Below the pieces are notes generated by a model. It worked only from the letters and a program-made list of their open reading frames with translations. It did not search any database and was not told the origin of the DNA. 36,484 bases of DNA from Chloroflexota bacterium (lineage in GTDB: Bacteria; Chloroflexota; Anaerolineae; B4-G1): the NCBI GenBank assembly GCA_024232355.1, contig JAAEPW010000905.1:1-36484 (forward strand), written 5' to 3'. Numbering within the stretch: position 1 is the stretch's first letter; each line of letters starts with the position of its first letter. Both the position numbers and the translations under genes were made by a program. Below, piece after piece: positions 6,514 through 12,547 of the stretch.

Positions 6514-6739
6514 TTAGCCGCCAGCAACCCGCTGGGGCGTGCATAGCGATTTTAACGCTCAAAACGCTTTGAAAACCAACTTGACTACGCCTTGCTCAAA
6601 ACGGCTTGAATGGCTCGCATAATTGCCCGTATATAGCCTAGTATCTGGAATCCGCACTACAACCCGCCTGATTTGAGGCTGGACAAGGAATAAGTCTAGC
6701 GATTACAACACCTTATGACTAATTTCTACCGCTGGGATT
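6514..6739 (-). repeat. Non-coding repeat element a
   Basis: Read on the minus strand, this 226-bp segment matches 25810-26035 read on the plus strand, which is also 226 bp. The first 93 bp (6739-6647) differ at only two positions; the rest is patchily conserved. It contains the core CGGGTTGTAGTGCGG (6668-6652) and dyads such as TCAAAGCGTTTTGA. No ORF of note is inside. It occupies most of the gap 6501-6814. Confidence 0.85.
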
Positions 6740-6787
6740 GTGTGCCTAATTAGCGTATCTATATGTTGTTGTAGCTTAGTGGTTTAG

Positions 6788-6811
6788 GGGACGGCGTAAA
6801 CCGCCCCCTGT
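6788..6811 (-). terminator. GC-rich stem-loop after the 128-aa gene
   Basis: GGCG-GTTTA-CGCC with an outer GGG/CCC extension lies directly after the stop of the gene ending at 6815. No T-run follows, so it may be a processing or stability hairpin like those in the P1 operon rather than an intrinsic terminator. Confidence 0.45.
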
Positions 6812-6814
6812 CGA

Positions 6815-7201
6815 CTACGCCCTGCCTAGCAATTCACGGTTCCGGTCTCGGTAGTATTCCTTTTCACGCATAGTGTTGCGGCAATTGTCCATCCACCCAG
6901 CATCGTAACTGGATTTTTTAGACCAGACCATCTGTTGGGCTACCCGGTAGGCGCAACGATGTAGTACCCGATACCATCGCTCCCATCTAATAATCTTGTG
7001 CTGCCCTCGCCACGACCAGTTCGCCCCGTTAACATACAATATCCCACGCCCCGTCCGGCGGGCGAAGCCGCAGACCAATCGCAGGTACAGCTTGACGGTT
7101 CGTCTCCAGATTCTGGGCAGGCGCATCAGCAGTTCGCCGATAATCCACGCTGCGCCGCAGGCGGCAATTGCCCAAATCAGAAACAACAGTTTGCTATCCA
7201 T
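6815..7201 (-). CDS. Membrane-anchored hypothetical protein
   Basis: This 128-aa protein has a strong AGGAGGCGTAA ribosome site. Residues 5-25 (LLFLIWAIAACGAAWIIGELL) form one transmembrane helix or an uncleaved signal anchor. The rest is very basic and aromatic (RRTVKLYLR, WERWYRVLHR, REKEYYRDRNRELLGRA), which would bind nucleic acid or anionic lipid. It lies 9 nt after ssb. The family is not recognised. Confidence 0.8.
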   Translation of the reverse strand: MDSKLLFLIWAIAACGAAWIIGELLMRLPRIWRRTVKLYLRLVCGFARRTGRGILYVNGANWSWRGQHKIIRWERWYRVLHRCAYRVAQQMVWSKKSSYDAGWMDNCRNTMREKEYYRDRNRELLGRA

Positions 7202-7210
7202 TTACGCCTC

Positions 7211-7615
7211 CTAGAATGGAATATCGTCCTCATCAATTGGTTTCGTCTGTCGGGTGTCCTGCTTTTTCGGTGATTTGCCGGAATCCTGACCGCCGATAAA
7301 TTGCATCCGCTCAACGGTTACATCCAGCTTTGAACGGTTCTTTCCGGTGTTCTTATCTTCCCAGCTTGAAAATGTCAGGCGACCCTCAATGAAAATCGGT
7401 GAGCCTTTGTGCAGGTGTTCGCAGATCACCTCGGCGGTGCGAGTCCAGGCGGTGCAGTCGACAAAGGTTACCTCTTCCTTCATCCCGTCGCCGGATTTGA
7501 ACTTGCGATTCGTGGCGATGCCGAACTTGGCAATTGCCTGTCCGTTTGCGGTATAGGTTAGCTCTGGATCACGGGTCAGGTTACCCATGAGTAGCACCTT
7601 GTTGTAACTAGCCAT
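7211..7615 (-). CDS. ssb: Single-stranded DNA-binding protein
   Basis: This 134-aa OB-fold protein coats ssDNA during replication and recombination. It starts at ATG 7615 with GGAAGG upstream (an in-frame TTG at 7627 is discarded). MASYNKVLLMGNLTRDPELTY, FVDCTAWTRTAEVICEHLHKG and GRLTF are the standard SSB landmarks, and the acidic tail DEDDIPF matches the C-terminal peptide that recruits partner proteins. It follows the Rad52-like annealing protein in the P2 operon. Confidence 0.97.
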   Translation of the reverse strand: MASYNKVLLMGNLTRDPELTYTANGQAIAKFGIATNRKFKSGDGMKEEVTFVDCTAWTRTAEVICEHLHKGSPIFIEGRLTFSSWEDKNTGKNRSKLDVTVERMQFIGGQDSGKSPKKQDTRQTKPIDEDDIPF

Positions 7616-7616
7616 T

Positions 7617-7871
7617 TTACCTTCCAATCATTTCGTGTTTCGTTTCGTTTGTTAGCCGATACCACATCGGCTCAGGTTCTACAACTTGTCCGTCCCGTTT
7701 CATGTAGTACAATTGCCTGTATATTTCATCCTTGGTCGGATAGTTGCCCCACTTTTCGTCCAATAGGTACCGGATGTAGCCGATTACCACCATCTCTCGA
7801 TGTCCCATATAGCCGTCGGTTAACAATATCTGGGCTATCTGGGTACGCAGCTTCCCCTTAACCCTTATCAT
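7617..7871 (-). CDS. Small winged-helix-like protein
   Basis: This 84-aa protein begins with a basic segment (MIRVKGKLRTQIAQILL) and has TKDEIYRQLYYMKRDGQVVEPEPMWYRL, a likely recognition helix and wing. The MKRDGQ-x-x-EP-x-P signature recurs in the 102-aa protein at 16210-16518 (MRRDGQIYEPRP), so the two are probably paralogs. It lies between a 171-aa protein and ssb with 1-nt spacing on both sides. A DNA-binding role is inferred from the fold guess only. Confidence 0.78.
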   Translation of the reverse strand: MIRVKGKLRTQIAQILLTDGYMGHREMVVIGYIRYLLDEKWGNYPTKDEIYRQLYYMKRDGQVVEPEPMWYRLTNETKHEMIGR

Positions 7872-7872
7872 C

Positions 7873-8388
7873 TTACGCCTCCTGGTAGTTTATTTTGTCG
7901 GCGATCTTGCGCAGGTTCAGTACCATCTCTCGCCGTTTCTGGTCGTCCATTGTGTCAATATCATCAACGGACGGGATACCTTCGTACTCTACCAGCTGTT
8001 TTCGGCTGGAATACTCGACTTCGTCAATCTGTTTTTTCGCCCTGGTTGTGCTGGTGAATGTTTTCATCTGTAATTCTGTCCACCATTCCGTCTGGTACGA
8101 TTCAATCAGCGTCTTTCTCACTGATTCGTTTTTCGTCCGGCGGATAATCTGACCGATAATCAGCGGATAGACGGGCAGCCCGTGGTGTTGCCAGTCTGGA
8201 TAATGGCGGTCGAAGAGAATCAACGCTTCCACCGTCCCCTTGTCCAGACCTAGCAACGGGGCTAACTGTTTGGCTGCTTCCTTCGCCGGGATTCCGGCGG
8301 TTGCCTTGTTTAACGCTTTTCCAACATAGATTTGCACATCCACCAACGCCTCGGCGGTTTTTTCGGCGGTCTGTTCTGGGTTAATCAT
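7873..8388 (-). CDS. Hypothetical protein next to Rad52-like recombinase
   Basis: This 171-aa protein starts at ATG 8388 because GGAGG lies 7 nt upstream; an in-frame TTG two codons earlier is less likely. It is mostly helical: GKALNKATAGIPAKEAAKQL, then LGLDKGTVEALILFDRHYPDW, then a charged C-terminus (DTMDDQKRREMVLNLRKIAD). It overlaps the recombinase gene by 8 nt. It may work with the annealing protein, but no nuclease motif is visible. Confidence 0.78.
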   Translation of the reverse strand: MINPEQTAEKTAEALVDVQIYVGKALNKATAGIPAKEAAKQLAPLLGLDKGTVEALILFDRHYPDWQHHGLPVYPLIIGQIIRRTKNESVRKTLIESYQTEWWTELQMKTFTSTTRAKKQIDEVEYSSRKQLVEYEGIPSVDDIDTMDDQKRREMVLNLRKIADKINYQEA

Positions 8389-9031
8389 CGTCAACCTCCG
8401 TCATCGTCGGTTCCCGGGCGGCTTCGGCGAGCTTCCGGCGTTTTAATTCGATCCCGTGTTTCACCTTGTGCAGCTGGCTCGGCACGATAGATTCGACGGA
8501 TTCTGCACCAACATAGTTTAGGAATACTTTCTCATCTATCCCCAAATCGTCAATCTCGTCACGAATCCATGCAGCGGTATCTGCGGGTATCTGGTTTTCC
8601 ACTTCCGGCATTGATTCATCACGGGTGTCAGGGTCGTTTTTCAGTTCCGCCCCCATGCCCCAGTTCATCGCCGCCCGTTTTTTCGCCCCGGAATAGCCAG
8701 CCTTGATGCCGTTGTTGCTGGTTCCGTACGCAGCGACATATCCGTAACCAGACCTGCCCTCACGGGTAACCCACTCGTCGCCGATTTTCGCTGATAGCTT
8801 GCAGATCACAACCGACTGAATCTGCTGTTCCTGCGATCCGGCGATGGTTACCAGTCTCTCAATAACCTCATATTCCTCTTTCCAATCGATACCGAAAATC
8901 CGATTAAAACGGTCGGTAACAGCCGAGGCGTTGAAAAAAGTGATGTGTCCCTTACCCGGCTTGGTTTTCAGATAGCCTTTTTCAATCGGCTCGCAAATCT
9001 GGGCAAGTACATCGGCTCCTCTTACTCCCAC
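8381..9031 (-). CDS. Rad52/Sak-like single-strand annealing protein
   Basis: This 216-aa protein probably anneals complementary ssDNA in phage recombination. Family features are HITFFNASAVTDRFNRIFGIDW at about residues 29-50, a beta-rich middle, and SGYGYVAAYGTSNNGIKAGY followed by AKKRAAMNWGMGAELKND, the usual Rad52/Rad22 'K-A..-A-KRA...-G' segment. The C-terminal third is a helical tail. It starts at GTG 9031 with GAGGAG upstream, overlapping the 41-aa gene by 10 nt. SSB lies two genes downstream, a common pairing. Confidence 0.85.
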   Translation of the reverse strand: MGVRGADVLAQICEPIEKGYLKTKPGKGHITFFNASAVTDRFNRIFGIDWKEEYEVIERLVTIAGSQEQQIQSVVICKLSAKIGDEWVTREGRSGYGYVAAYGTSNNGIKAGYSGAKKRAAMNWGMGAELKNDPDTRDESMPEVENQIPADTAAWIRDEIDDLGIDEKVFLNYVGAESVESIVPSQLHKVKHGIELKRRKLAEAAREPTMTEVDDD

Positions 9032-9147
9032 GGCTCCTCCTCAGCGTCTTCGTTATCCCACAAATGCTTGTCTTTCACGGGTTTTCGCATGGCTTTGTCC
9101 AGCATGTTATGCGCCAGAGCCTCGGCGGGGGTCATTGGGTAGTTCAT
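9022..9147 (-). CDS. 41-aa acidic microprotein
   Basis: Started at ATG 9147, which overlaps the previous TGA as ATGA with AAGGAGA upstream. The protein reads MNYPMTPAEALAHNMLDKA and ends in an acidic tail (EDAEEEPWE). The MTPAEA motif echoes MTPAEIAERD in the 110-aa protein at 9449-9781, which may be a shared short helix. No function can be assigned. The longer ORF upstream in this frame overlaps the neighbouring gene and is not used. Confidence 0.7.
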   Translation of the reverse strand: MNYPMTPAEALAHNMLDKAMRKPVKDKHLWDNEDAEEEPWE

Positions 9148-9374
9148 CGGGTCTCCTTTGCTGAAAATTTGCTGTCGTACCAACGGCGCAGATTCGCCTC
9201 GCTCATATACCACCGGTGTTTCAACTCGCCCGTGATTCCGCACGGGATTTCATGATTCTCAAGGGCTTCCAGCAGCAGTTTCTCGGCGGAAAACTTGCCG
9301 ATCACGCCGCCAGACCATTTTGCTATCAGCTGGGTTGCCTTGACCTTGCCAACTATCGTATCTTCTGCACTCAT
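9144..9374 (-). CDS. Small DNA-binding-like protein, first gene of P2 operon
   Basis: This 76-aa protein contains KATQLIAKWSGGVIGKFSAEKLLLEAL, helix-rich, then a YMSEANLRRWYDSKF end typical of excisionase or MerR-like small winged helices (recognition helix plus final Trp-rich helix). It follows P2 and a leader hairpin, with GAAAGGG as the ribosome site. A transcription regulator of the early region is plausible; the family is not certain. Confidence 0.75.
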   Translation of the reverse strand: MSAEDTIVGKVKATQLIAKWSGGVIGKFSAEKLLLEALENHEIPCGITGELKHRWYMSEANLRRWYDSKFSAKETR

Positions 9375-9391
9375 TTTTCCCTTTCAGTTTT

Positions 9392-9410
9392 GGTAGGGAT
9401 TATCCCCACC
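9392..9410 (-). promoter_or_regulatory. Leader hairpin at P2
   Basis: GGTGGGGA-TAA-TCCCTACC forms an 8-bp stem (one G-U pair) in the P2 transcript, starting a few nt after the transcription start and ending about 10 nt before the ribosome site of the 76-aa gene. It is far shorter than the P3 and P4 leader stems. Confidence 0.5.
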
Positions 9411-9416
9411 GCAGAC

Positions 9417-9445
9417 AGTATATCAACATTACTAGGGGTTGTCAA
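9417..9445 (-). promoter_or_regulatory. Promoter P2 (sigma70 type)
   Basis: TTGACA (9445-9440), a 17-bp spacer, TATACT (9422-9417), with TGA before the -10. The -35 is embedded in GATTAACAGTTGACA; the TTAACAGT part also occurs in the P3 and P4 leaders, hinting at a shared regulator site. Confidence 0.88.
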
Positions 9446-9448
9446 CTG

Positions 9449-9781
9449 TTAATCCTGCCTAATTGCGCGCAGATCAAATCTATTTGCGCCCCGGTCTAGT
9501 ATCTCGTCGTCGATTCTGTCCAGTTCATCGACATATTCTTGCCATGTTTCCTCGGTTTGTGCTATTTTTCGTTCAGATTTGAACAGGCTGTAACCAACAC
9601 GGCGGTGTAGCAGATATGTCATTCGCTGCGATAGTGCATCCCATTCACGGCTGTCTCGTTCGGCGATCTCCGCCGGGGTCATTGGTTCGTCTAGAATGTA
9701 TTCCCGTGGTTCGTTTCGCATATCCGCTATCGCCTCTTCTCGGCGGGTTCGTGGTTTTTCGTGTTCCCAATTCCTTTTCAT
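9449..9781 (-). CDS. Hypothetical helical protein, end of P1 operon
   Basis: This 110-aa protein starts at ATG 9781 in an ATGA overlap with the preceding gene (GAGGCGAA upstream). It is hydrophilic, with a basic N-terminus (MKRNWEHEKPRTRREEA), MTPAEIAERDSREWDAL, and a helical C-terminus (TEETWQEYVDELDRIDDEIL). No motif identifies a function. The ORF extends upstream in frame to 9973 but that part overlaps the coding sequence of the Cys-rich gene. Confidence 0.78.
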   Translation of the reverse strand: MKRNWEHEKPRTRREEAIADMRNEPREYILDEPMTPAEIAERDSREWDALSQRMTYLLHRRVGYSLFKSERKIAQTEETWQEYVDELDRIDDEILDRGANRFDLRAIRQD

Positions 9782-10335
9782 TTCGCCTCCTGGTTTTTTC
9801 GTTGGTAAGATTCTTTCAGCGCAGCCATATAGGTTTCCAGCGTCCACTTGGTTCCCCGTTTCACCCGTGCCTTGCTTTGCGCCCACAACGGGCAGATGAT
9901 ACTTTCGCATCGCTCGATCTGTTCTTTTCGGGTTCCCGGTTCCTCGGGATCGTAGCAACTTTCCGTGCAGCACGCCTCGATTGCCAACTTCGGGGCGATC
10001 CGATTTTCCGGCAGCGAGTAGTCAATGCGATGATTCCCCCGTGGATGGCTGTGGTTTAGCCGGGTCTTGTGCGCAATCTTCAGAATATTTAATTTCCCCA
10101 CCGGGGCATCATCAATGCCAGCTCGCTGACGGCGGATTTTGCTTTGCCCCCAGAGCGGGCAGTGCCGGGATGGACATTCGTCAATTGCCTTGCGCCGACT
10201 GCCCAAACAATCGTAGATGCATTCGGTGCATTTTGATTCCATTGCCGCCCGGCGGGGCATTTTGTTCTCAGGTAGTGAAAAATCTACAGGGCTAGTTCCT
10301 TCTCGCATCCGGCGGGCGTATTCTGCTGCGTTCAT
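9778..10335 (-). CDS. Protein with two tandem Cys-cluster modules
   Basis: This 185-aa protein is built from two copies of one module. The first, VDFSLPENKMPRRAAMESKC... to RHCPLWGQSKIRRQRAG, is at about residues 17-73. The second, IDYSLPENRIAPKLAIEACC... to IICPLWAQSKARVKRG, is at about 104-161. Each has four spaced cysteines ending in C-P-L-W-x-Q-S-K, a likely zinc site with a basic tail. Single-module relatives are common in phages as unnamed proteins. Strong ribosome site AAAGGAGATAAC follows the upstream stem-loop. Confidence 0.83.
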   Translation of the reverse strand: MNAAEYARRMREGTSPVDFSLPENKMPRRAAMESKCTECIYDCLGSRRKAIDECPSRHCPLWGQSKIRRQRAGIDDAPVGKLNILKIAHKTRLNHSHPRGNHRIDYSLPENRIAPKLAIEACCTESCYDPEEPGTRKEQIERCESIICPLWAQSKARVKRGTKWTLETYMAALKESYQRKNQEAK

Positions 10336-10339
10336 GTTA

Positions 10340-10378
10340 TCTCCTTTGGGGGCGGGGGAAACCCGCCCCGGGTGAGAG
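10340..10378 (-). promoter_or_regulatory. Intercistronic stem-loop plus ribosome site, copy 1
   Basis: On the minus strand: ACCCGGGGCGGG-TTTCC-CCCGCCCCC followed directly by AAAGGAGATAAC and the ATG at 10335. It fills the whole gap between two P1-operon genes. Near-identical modules occur at 10719-10756, 10950-10990 and 20031-20053. Confidence 0.75.
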
Positions 10379-10714
10379 TTAGCGGGATAGCGTTACAAAT
10401 ATCCCGGCGAGAGGTGTTAACATCATCAAGGCTGCATAAAAAATAAGAACAAGTGGGTTACCAATCCATGCCGTTAGCCCGGCAGAAGCTACCAAACACC
10501 ACACAATCGCTGTCATGCCCGGATATTCGTGTGGGTTGGTCAACATTAGTGCAACGAATAGTACCAACAACCCGATCCACCACGGGCTATAGGGGAACCC
10601 CTCAGCTGGCGTACAAAGATTAGCAAGTGCGTTCATTCCAAATGACAACCCAGTAAGGATACCACCAGTGATAACAGGGGCAGAAATCATCTTTGTTGTT
10701 TTTGAAACTGTCAT
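10379..10714 (-). CDS. Multi-pass membrane protein
   Basis: This 111-aa protein has three or four hydrophobic helices: APVITGGILTGLSFGMNALA, PWWIGLLVLFVALML, MTAIVWCLVASAGLTAWIG and PLVLIFYAALMMLTPLAGIF. It is not obviously a holin and is in an early-type operon rather than with the lysin. An effect on host membrane or superinfection is possible but unproven. The ribosome site is AAAGGAGATAAC after stem-loop copy 2. Confidence 0.8.
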   Translation of the reverse strand: MTVSKTTKMISAPVITGGILTGLSFGMNALANLCTPAEGFPYSPWWIGLLVLFVALMLTNPHEYPGMTAIVWCLVASAGLTAWIGNPLVLIFYAALMMLTPLAGIFVTLSR

Positions 10715-10718
10715 GTTA

Positions 10719-10756
10719 TCTCCTTTGGGGCGGGTTTCCCCGCCCCGGGTTAAAAT
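10719..10756 (-). promoter_or_regulatory. Intercistronic stem-loop plus ribosome site, copy 2
   Basis: ACCCGGGGCGGG-GAAA-CCCGCCCC then AAAGGAGATAAC before ATG 10714. The stem is GGGGCGGG/CCCGCCCC (8 bp) with a GAAA tetraloop. No T-run follows, so full termination is unlikely. Confidence 0.75.
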
Positions 10757-10945
10757 CTACGCCTTGCCAAGATTTTCCCAGCGGGCGTGATAGGTGTCTG
10801 TTTCGGGGTGCAACACCCGAATCTTGGTGGTTGAATCACCGTCAAAAAACTTGCGAGCCTCTTTCCGGGCAGATTTTTCGTCGGTGGAATCAAGGGCGTA
10901 CCACATATGGGTGTTATCGCAGGTGGTCTGGTATTTGTTGCTCAT
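10757..10945 (-). CDS. 62-aa hypothetical protein (QTTC-DNT N-terminus)
   Basis: Started at ATG 10945 with ACCGAGGAGATCCAG upstream. The protein begins MSNKYQTTCDNTHMWYAL and continues with a charged helix (EKSARKEARKFF) and a beta-like end (TKIRVLHPETDTYHARWENLG). The first dozen residues and the upstream DNA closely match the plus-strand gene at 19834-20025, whose remaining residues are unrelated. The C-terminal half could be a small RNA- or protein-binding fold. No family is recognised. Confidence 0.78.
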   Translation of the reverse strand: MSNKYQTTCDNTHMWYALDSTDEKSARKEARKFFDGDSTTKIRVLHPETDTYHARWENLGKA

Positions 10946-10949
10946 CTGG

Positions 10950-10990
10950 ATCTCCTCGGTTTGGGGGCGGGGTCGTCCCACCCCCGGGTT
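10950..10990 (-). promoter_or_regulatory. Intercistronic stem-loop plus ribosome site, copy 3
   Basis: ACCCGGGGGTGGG-ACGA-CCCCGCCCCC then AAACCGAGGAGATCC before ATG 10945. The stem is slightly altered from copies 1 and 2 but pairing is kept through G-U and shifted pairs. The CCAAACCGAGGAGAT segment is shared with the leader of the plus-strand gene at 19834. Confidence 0.7.
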
Positions 10991-10994
10991 AGGG

Positions 10995-11522
10995 TTATTT
11001 GTGCAGGGTGATGCTGGTAACGATGGTCTCGGTTTTGGTTGTCCAGACATATTCGTCAACCCATACTTTTTCCATCCAGCCGATAACACGGGTTTTGATG
11101 TCCAGTTTGGCTTCTAACTCTTCGATTTCAGCCTTCAGCCCGTCAATCGCTGGGTGGTTATTGATGCCATACTGTTCGTTTTCGTGGGCGTGATCCTGTT
11201 CATAGACCAGGCGGCTCTTCCGGGCTTCCAGCTCAGCGATTTTTCGTTGGATGCGCTCGGCTGGGGTCAGGGCAGCCTCTTTTGCCCGGTCTAGCTCGAT
11301 TTCCAGGTCGTCGGTGTTGCTGGCGGTCAAGGGCAGCTGCATCCCGTCGATGATCAGGTAGTTGACACAGCGTGTTCCGTGCCAGGTAACAGCCTGGTTG
11401 CGGGGCTTGCGGATTTTACCCTTGCCGTTCATCTTGACTTCTTCGTTAATTTTGACGGTGTAATGTTTGTCAGCGGTAACGGTGATCTCGACTCTGGTTT
11501 CGTCTTTGGTTTTATAGGTCAT
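10995..11522 (-). CDS. Hypothetical protein with coiled coil, first gene after P1
   Basis: This 175-aa protein has a beta-rich N-terminal part (TRVEITVTADKHYTVKINEEV), a central long helix with heptads (LEIELDRAKEAAL, RIQRKIAELEARKSRLVYE) and a second coiled coil (DGLKAEIEELEAKLDIK) before a beta-rich end. The ribosome site is AAAGGAAACGAAA. It is the most promoter-proximal gene of the P1 operon so is probably made early and strongly. The function is unknown. Confidence 0.82.
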   Translation of the reverse strand: MTYKTKDETRVEITVTADKHYTVKINEEVKMNGKGKIRKPRNQAVTWHGTRCVNYLIIDGMQLPLTASNTDDLEIELDRAKEAALTPAERIQRKIAELEARKSRLVYEQDHAHENEQYGINNHPAIDGLKAEIEELEAKLDIKTRVIGWMEKVWVDEYVWTTKTETIVTSITLHK

Positions 11523-11564
11523 TTTCGTTTCCTTTTTTTTGTTTTCCCCCGTGTCAACAAGTAC

Positions 11565-11593
11565 ATAATAGCCTATCTATTGGTGATTGTCAA
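11565..11593 (-). promoter_or_regulatory. Promoter P1 (sigma70 type)
   Basis: TTGACA (11593-11588), a 17-bp spacer, TATTAT (11570-11565). From here through the leader (GTACTTGTTGACRCGGGGGAAAAC is shared in two blocks) it closely matches the plus-strand promoter at 19748-19776, and similarity continues upstream to 11664. Confidence 0.88.
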
Positions 11594-11664
11594 GGTTTAT
11601 TTGCATTTATTTTCAAATTAGTGTGCCTGTAGATTGTGGTATAGCCTCATTCGTGAAAATAGTT

Positions 11665-11695
11665 CTTATTGAGACAAAACAGCCCTTATTGAGAC
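11665..11695 (+). repeat. Tandem CTTATTGAGAC sites, 20 bp apart
   Basis: CTTATTGAGAC is at 11665-11675 and again at 11685-11695, a 20-bp period (two helical turns), about 75-105 bp upstream of P1. A related TCTCAATAAAA occurs at 32390-32400 near element c. This looks like a pair of protein-binding sites; no protein is assigned. Confidence 0.5.
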
Positions 11696-11700
11696 TGAAA

Positions 11701-11897
11701 AACACCCCCCTGAGAGGGCGTAGAGAGCCATACAATCGATTTGTAGGGGGTCTGAAAACGAGGCGTACTACAACCCGTTTATCGGATTAAAGACGCTCTA
11801 TCGCTGTGTCGTATCTGTAACCTATTACACGCTTTACAGGATTTCACAAGGGTGCAATGTGTACCAAAAAGCTAACAGGCGCGTAGAACGAGGCTAT
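11701..11897 (-). repeat. Non-coding repeat element e
   Basis: It pairs as an inverted copy with element f (15407-15607). A 33-bp block (11765-11797) and a 17-bp block (11881-11897) are exact in both, and their outer edges are 133 bp apart in each copy. It carries the core CGGGTTGTAGTACG shared with elements a, b and c. The gap 11523-11955 (433 bp) has no convincing gene; it holds P1, the tandem sites, this element and a terminator. Confidence 0.8.
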
Positions 11898-11915
11898 ACC
11901 ACACTCTATAGGCGC

Positions 11916-11940
11916 AGAAAAGCCCCCTGTGAAGGGGGCG
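11916..11940 (-). terminator. Intrinsic terminator after the lysis genes
   Basis: GCCCCC-TTCACA-GGGGGC followed by TTTTCT on the minus strand, about 15 nt after the stop of the gene ending at 11956. It is the clearest intrinsic terminator in the window and closes the late operon before P1. Confidence 0.8.
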
Positions 11941-11955
11941 GGGGTCTATGGTGGA

Positions 11956-12222
11956 TTATGCCAGCAGGGCAATCAGGGCAACGCCTATACTAGCCGATGC
12001 CCCAATCATTGCAATGGCAATCTTGGTACTGTCAGCTCGGCGGCGAATTGTCCGGTCAAGCAGGGTGTCCAGTTTGGTGTTCATCTCGCCCCGCCATCTG
12101 CTAGTTTCTTCCGCCCGGTCGGCATTCCGGCGTTGTTCCGTTTCAAAATCGACCCGCAAATCTTTGATGTCGGCGGTATTACGGTCTGTTCTGTCCCGGG
12201 TTACATTGCCATTATCTGACAT
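11956..12222 (-). CDS. XhlA-like lysis accessory protein
   Basis: This 88-aa protein starts at ATG 12222, overlapping the preceding TGA (TGATG). An N-terminal amphipathic coiled coil (DRTDRNTADIKDLRVDFETE, then AEETSRWRGEMNTKLDTLL) is followed by a C-terminal transmembrane helix (KIAIAMIGASASIGVALIALLA). That architecture, with RWRGEMNTKLD, fits the hemolysin XhlA family, membrane-anchored partners of holin and endolysin. The in-frame extension to 12417 overlaps the holin gene and is not used. Confidence 0.75.
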   Translation of the reverse strand: MSDNGNVTRDRTDRNTADIKDLRVDFETEQRRNADRAEETSRWRGEMNTKLDTLLDRTIRRRADSTKIAIAMIGASASIGVALIALLA

Positions 12223-12410
12223 CAGCACCCCCCGAGCAGGGCGGGCAACCCAATGCCCAGGGCAAGGGCAGCTAGACCAGCAACGGTCAACACGGTTGCC
12301 AGTTTGTACTTCCCCTTGGCTTCGTTTTTTCGTGGTTTGCGCAGAACCAAGACCAGCACAAGGGCAATCATCACCAAGCCTGCTATCTGTAGTACCAGTT
12401 TCCAGTCCAT
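12222..12410 (-). CDS. Small two-helix membrane protein, probable holin
   Basis: This 62-aa protein has two transmembrane helices (LVLQIAGLVMIALVLVLVL and YKLATVLTVAGLAALALGIG) joined by a basic loop (RKPRKNEAKGKYK). Size and topology fit a class II holin, which opens the inner membrane so the peptidase can reach the wall. It is coupled to the XhlA-like gene by TGATG. The other two-helix protein at 13056-13247 is an equally good holin, so which does the job is open. Confidence 0.72.
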   Translation of the reverse strand: MDWKLVLQIAGLVMIALVLVLVLRKPRKNEAKGKYKLATVLTVAGLAALALGIGLPALLGGC

Positions 12411-12440
12411 TTTTCAATTCCTTTCAGATAGTGCTTTTTC

Positions 12441-12540
12441 GGCCAAATACGGGCTTCATTCGTTCCGTTTTAAGCTACCCGTGGCAAAGGTGGTTTTCAA
12501 AGCGTTTCGTGCGTTAAAATCGCTATGCATGCTCCCACGG
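12441..12540 (+). repeat. Non-coding repeat element d (partial copy)
   Basis: Plus-strand similarity to the distal half of elements a and b: AATACGGGC, CGTTTTAAGC, GGTGGTTTTCAAAGCG, then CGTTAAAATCGCTATGCA, in the same order and spacing. The proximal 93-bp block and the CGGGTTGTAGT core are missing. It fills the gap between the peptidase (ends 12548) and holin (starts 12410). Confidence 0.65.
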
Positions 12541-12547
12541 GCTGCTG

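Noticed and set aside
6764..6815. Sequence resembling a tRNA D-arm (TAGCTTAGTGGTTTA) in the gap after the 128-aa gene
   Set aside because: No acceptor stem, anticodon stem or T-loop can be drawn around it, and it adjoins a GC hairpin on the other strand.
10995..11117. Plus-strand ORFs opposite the 175-aa and 62-aa genes
   Set aside because: They are antisense to coding frames with good ribosome sites and have none themselves.
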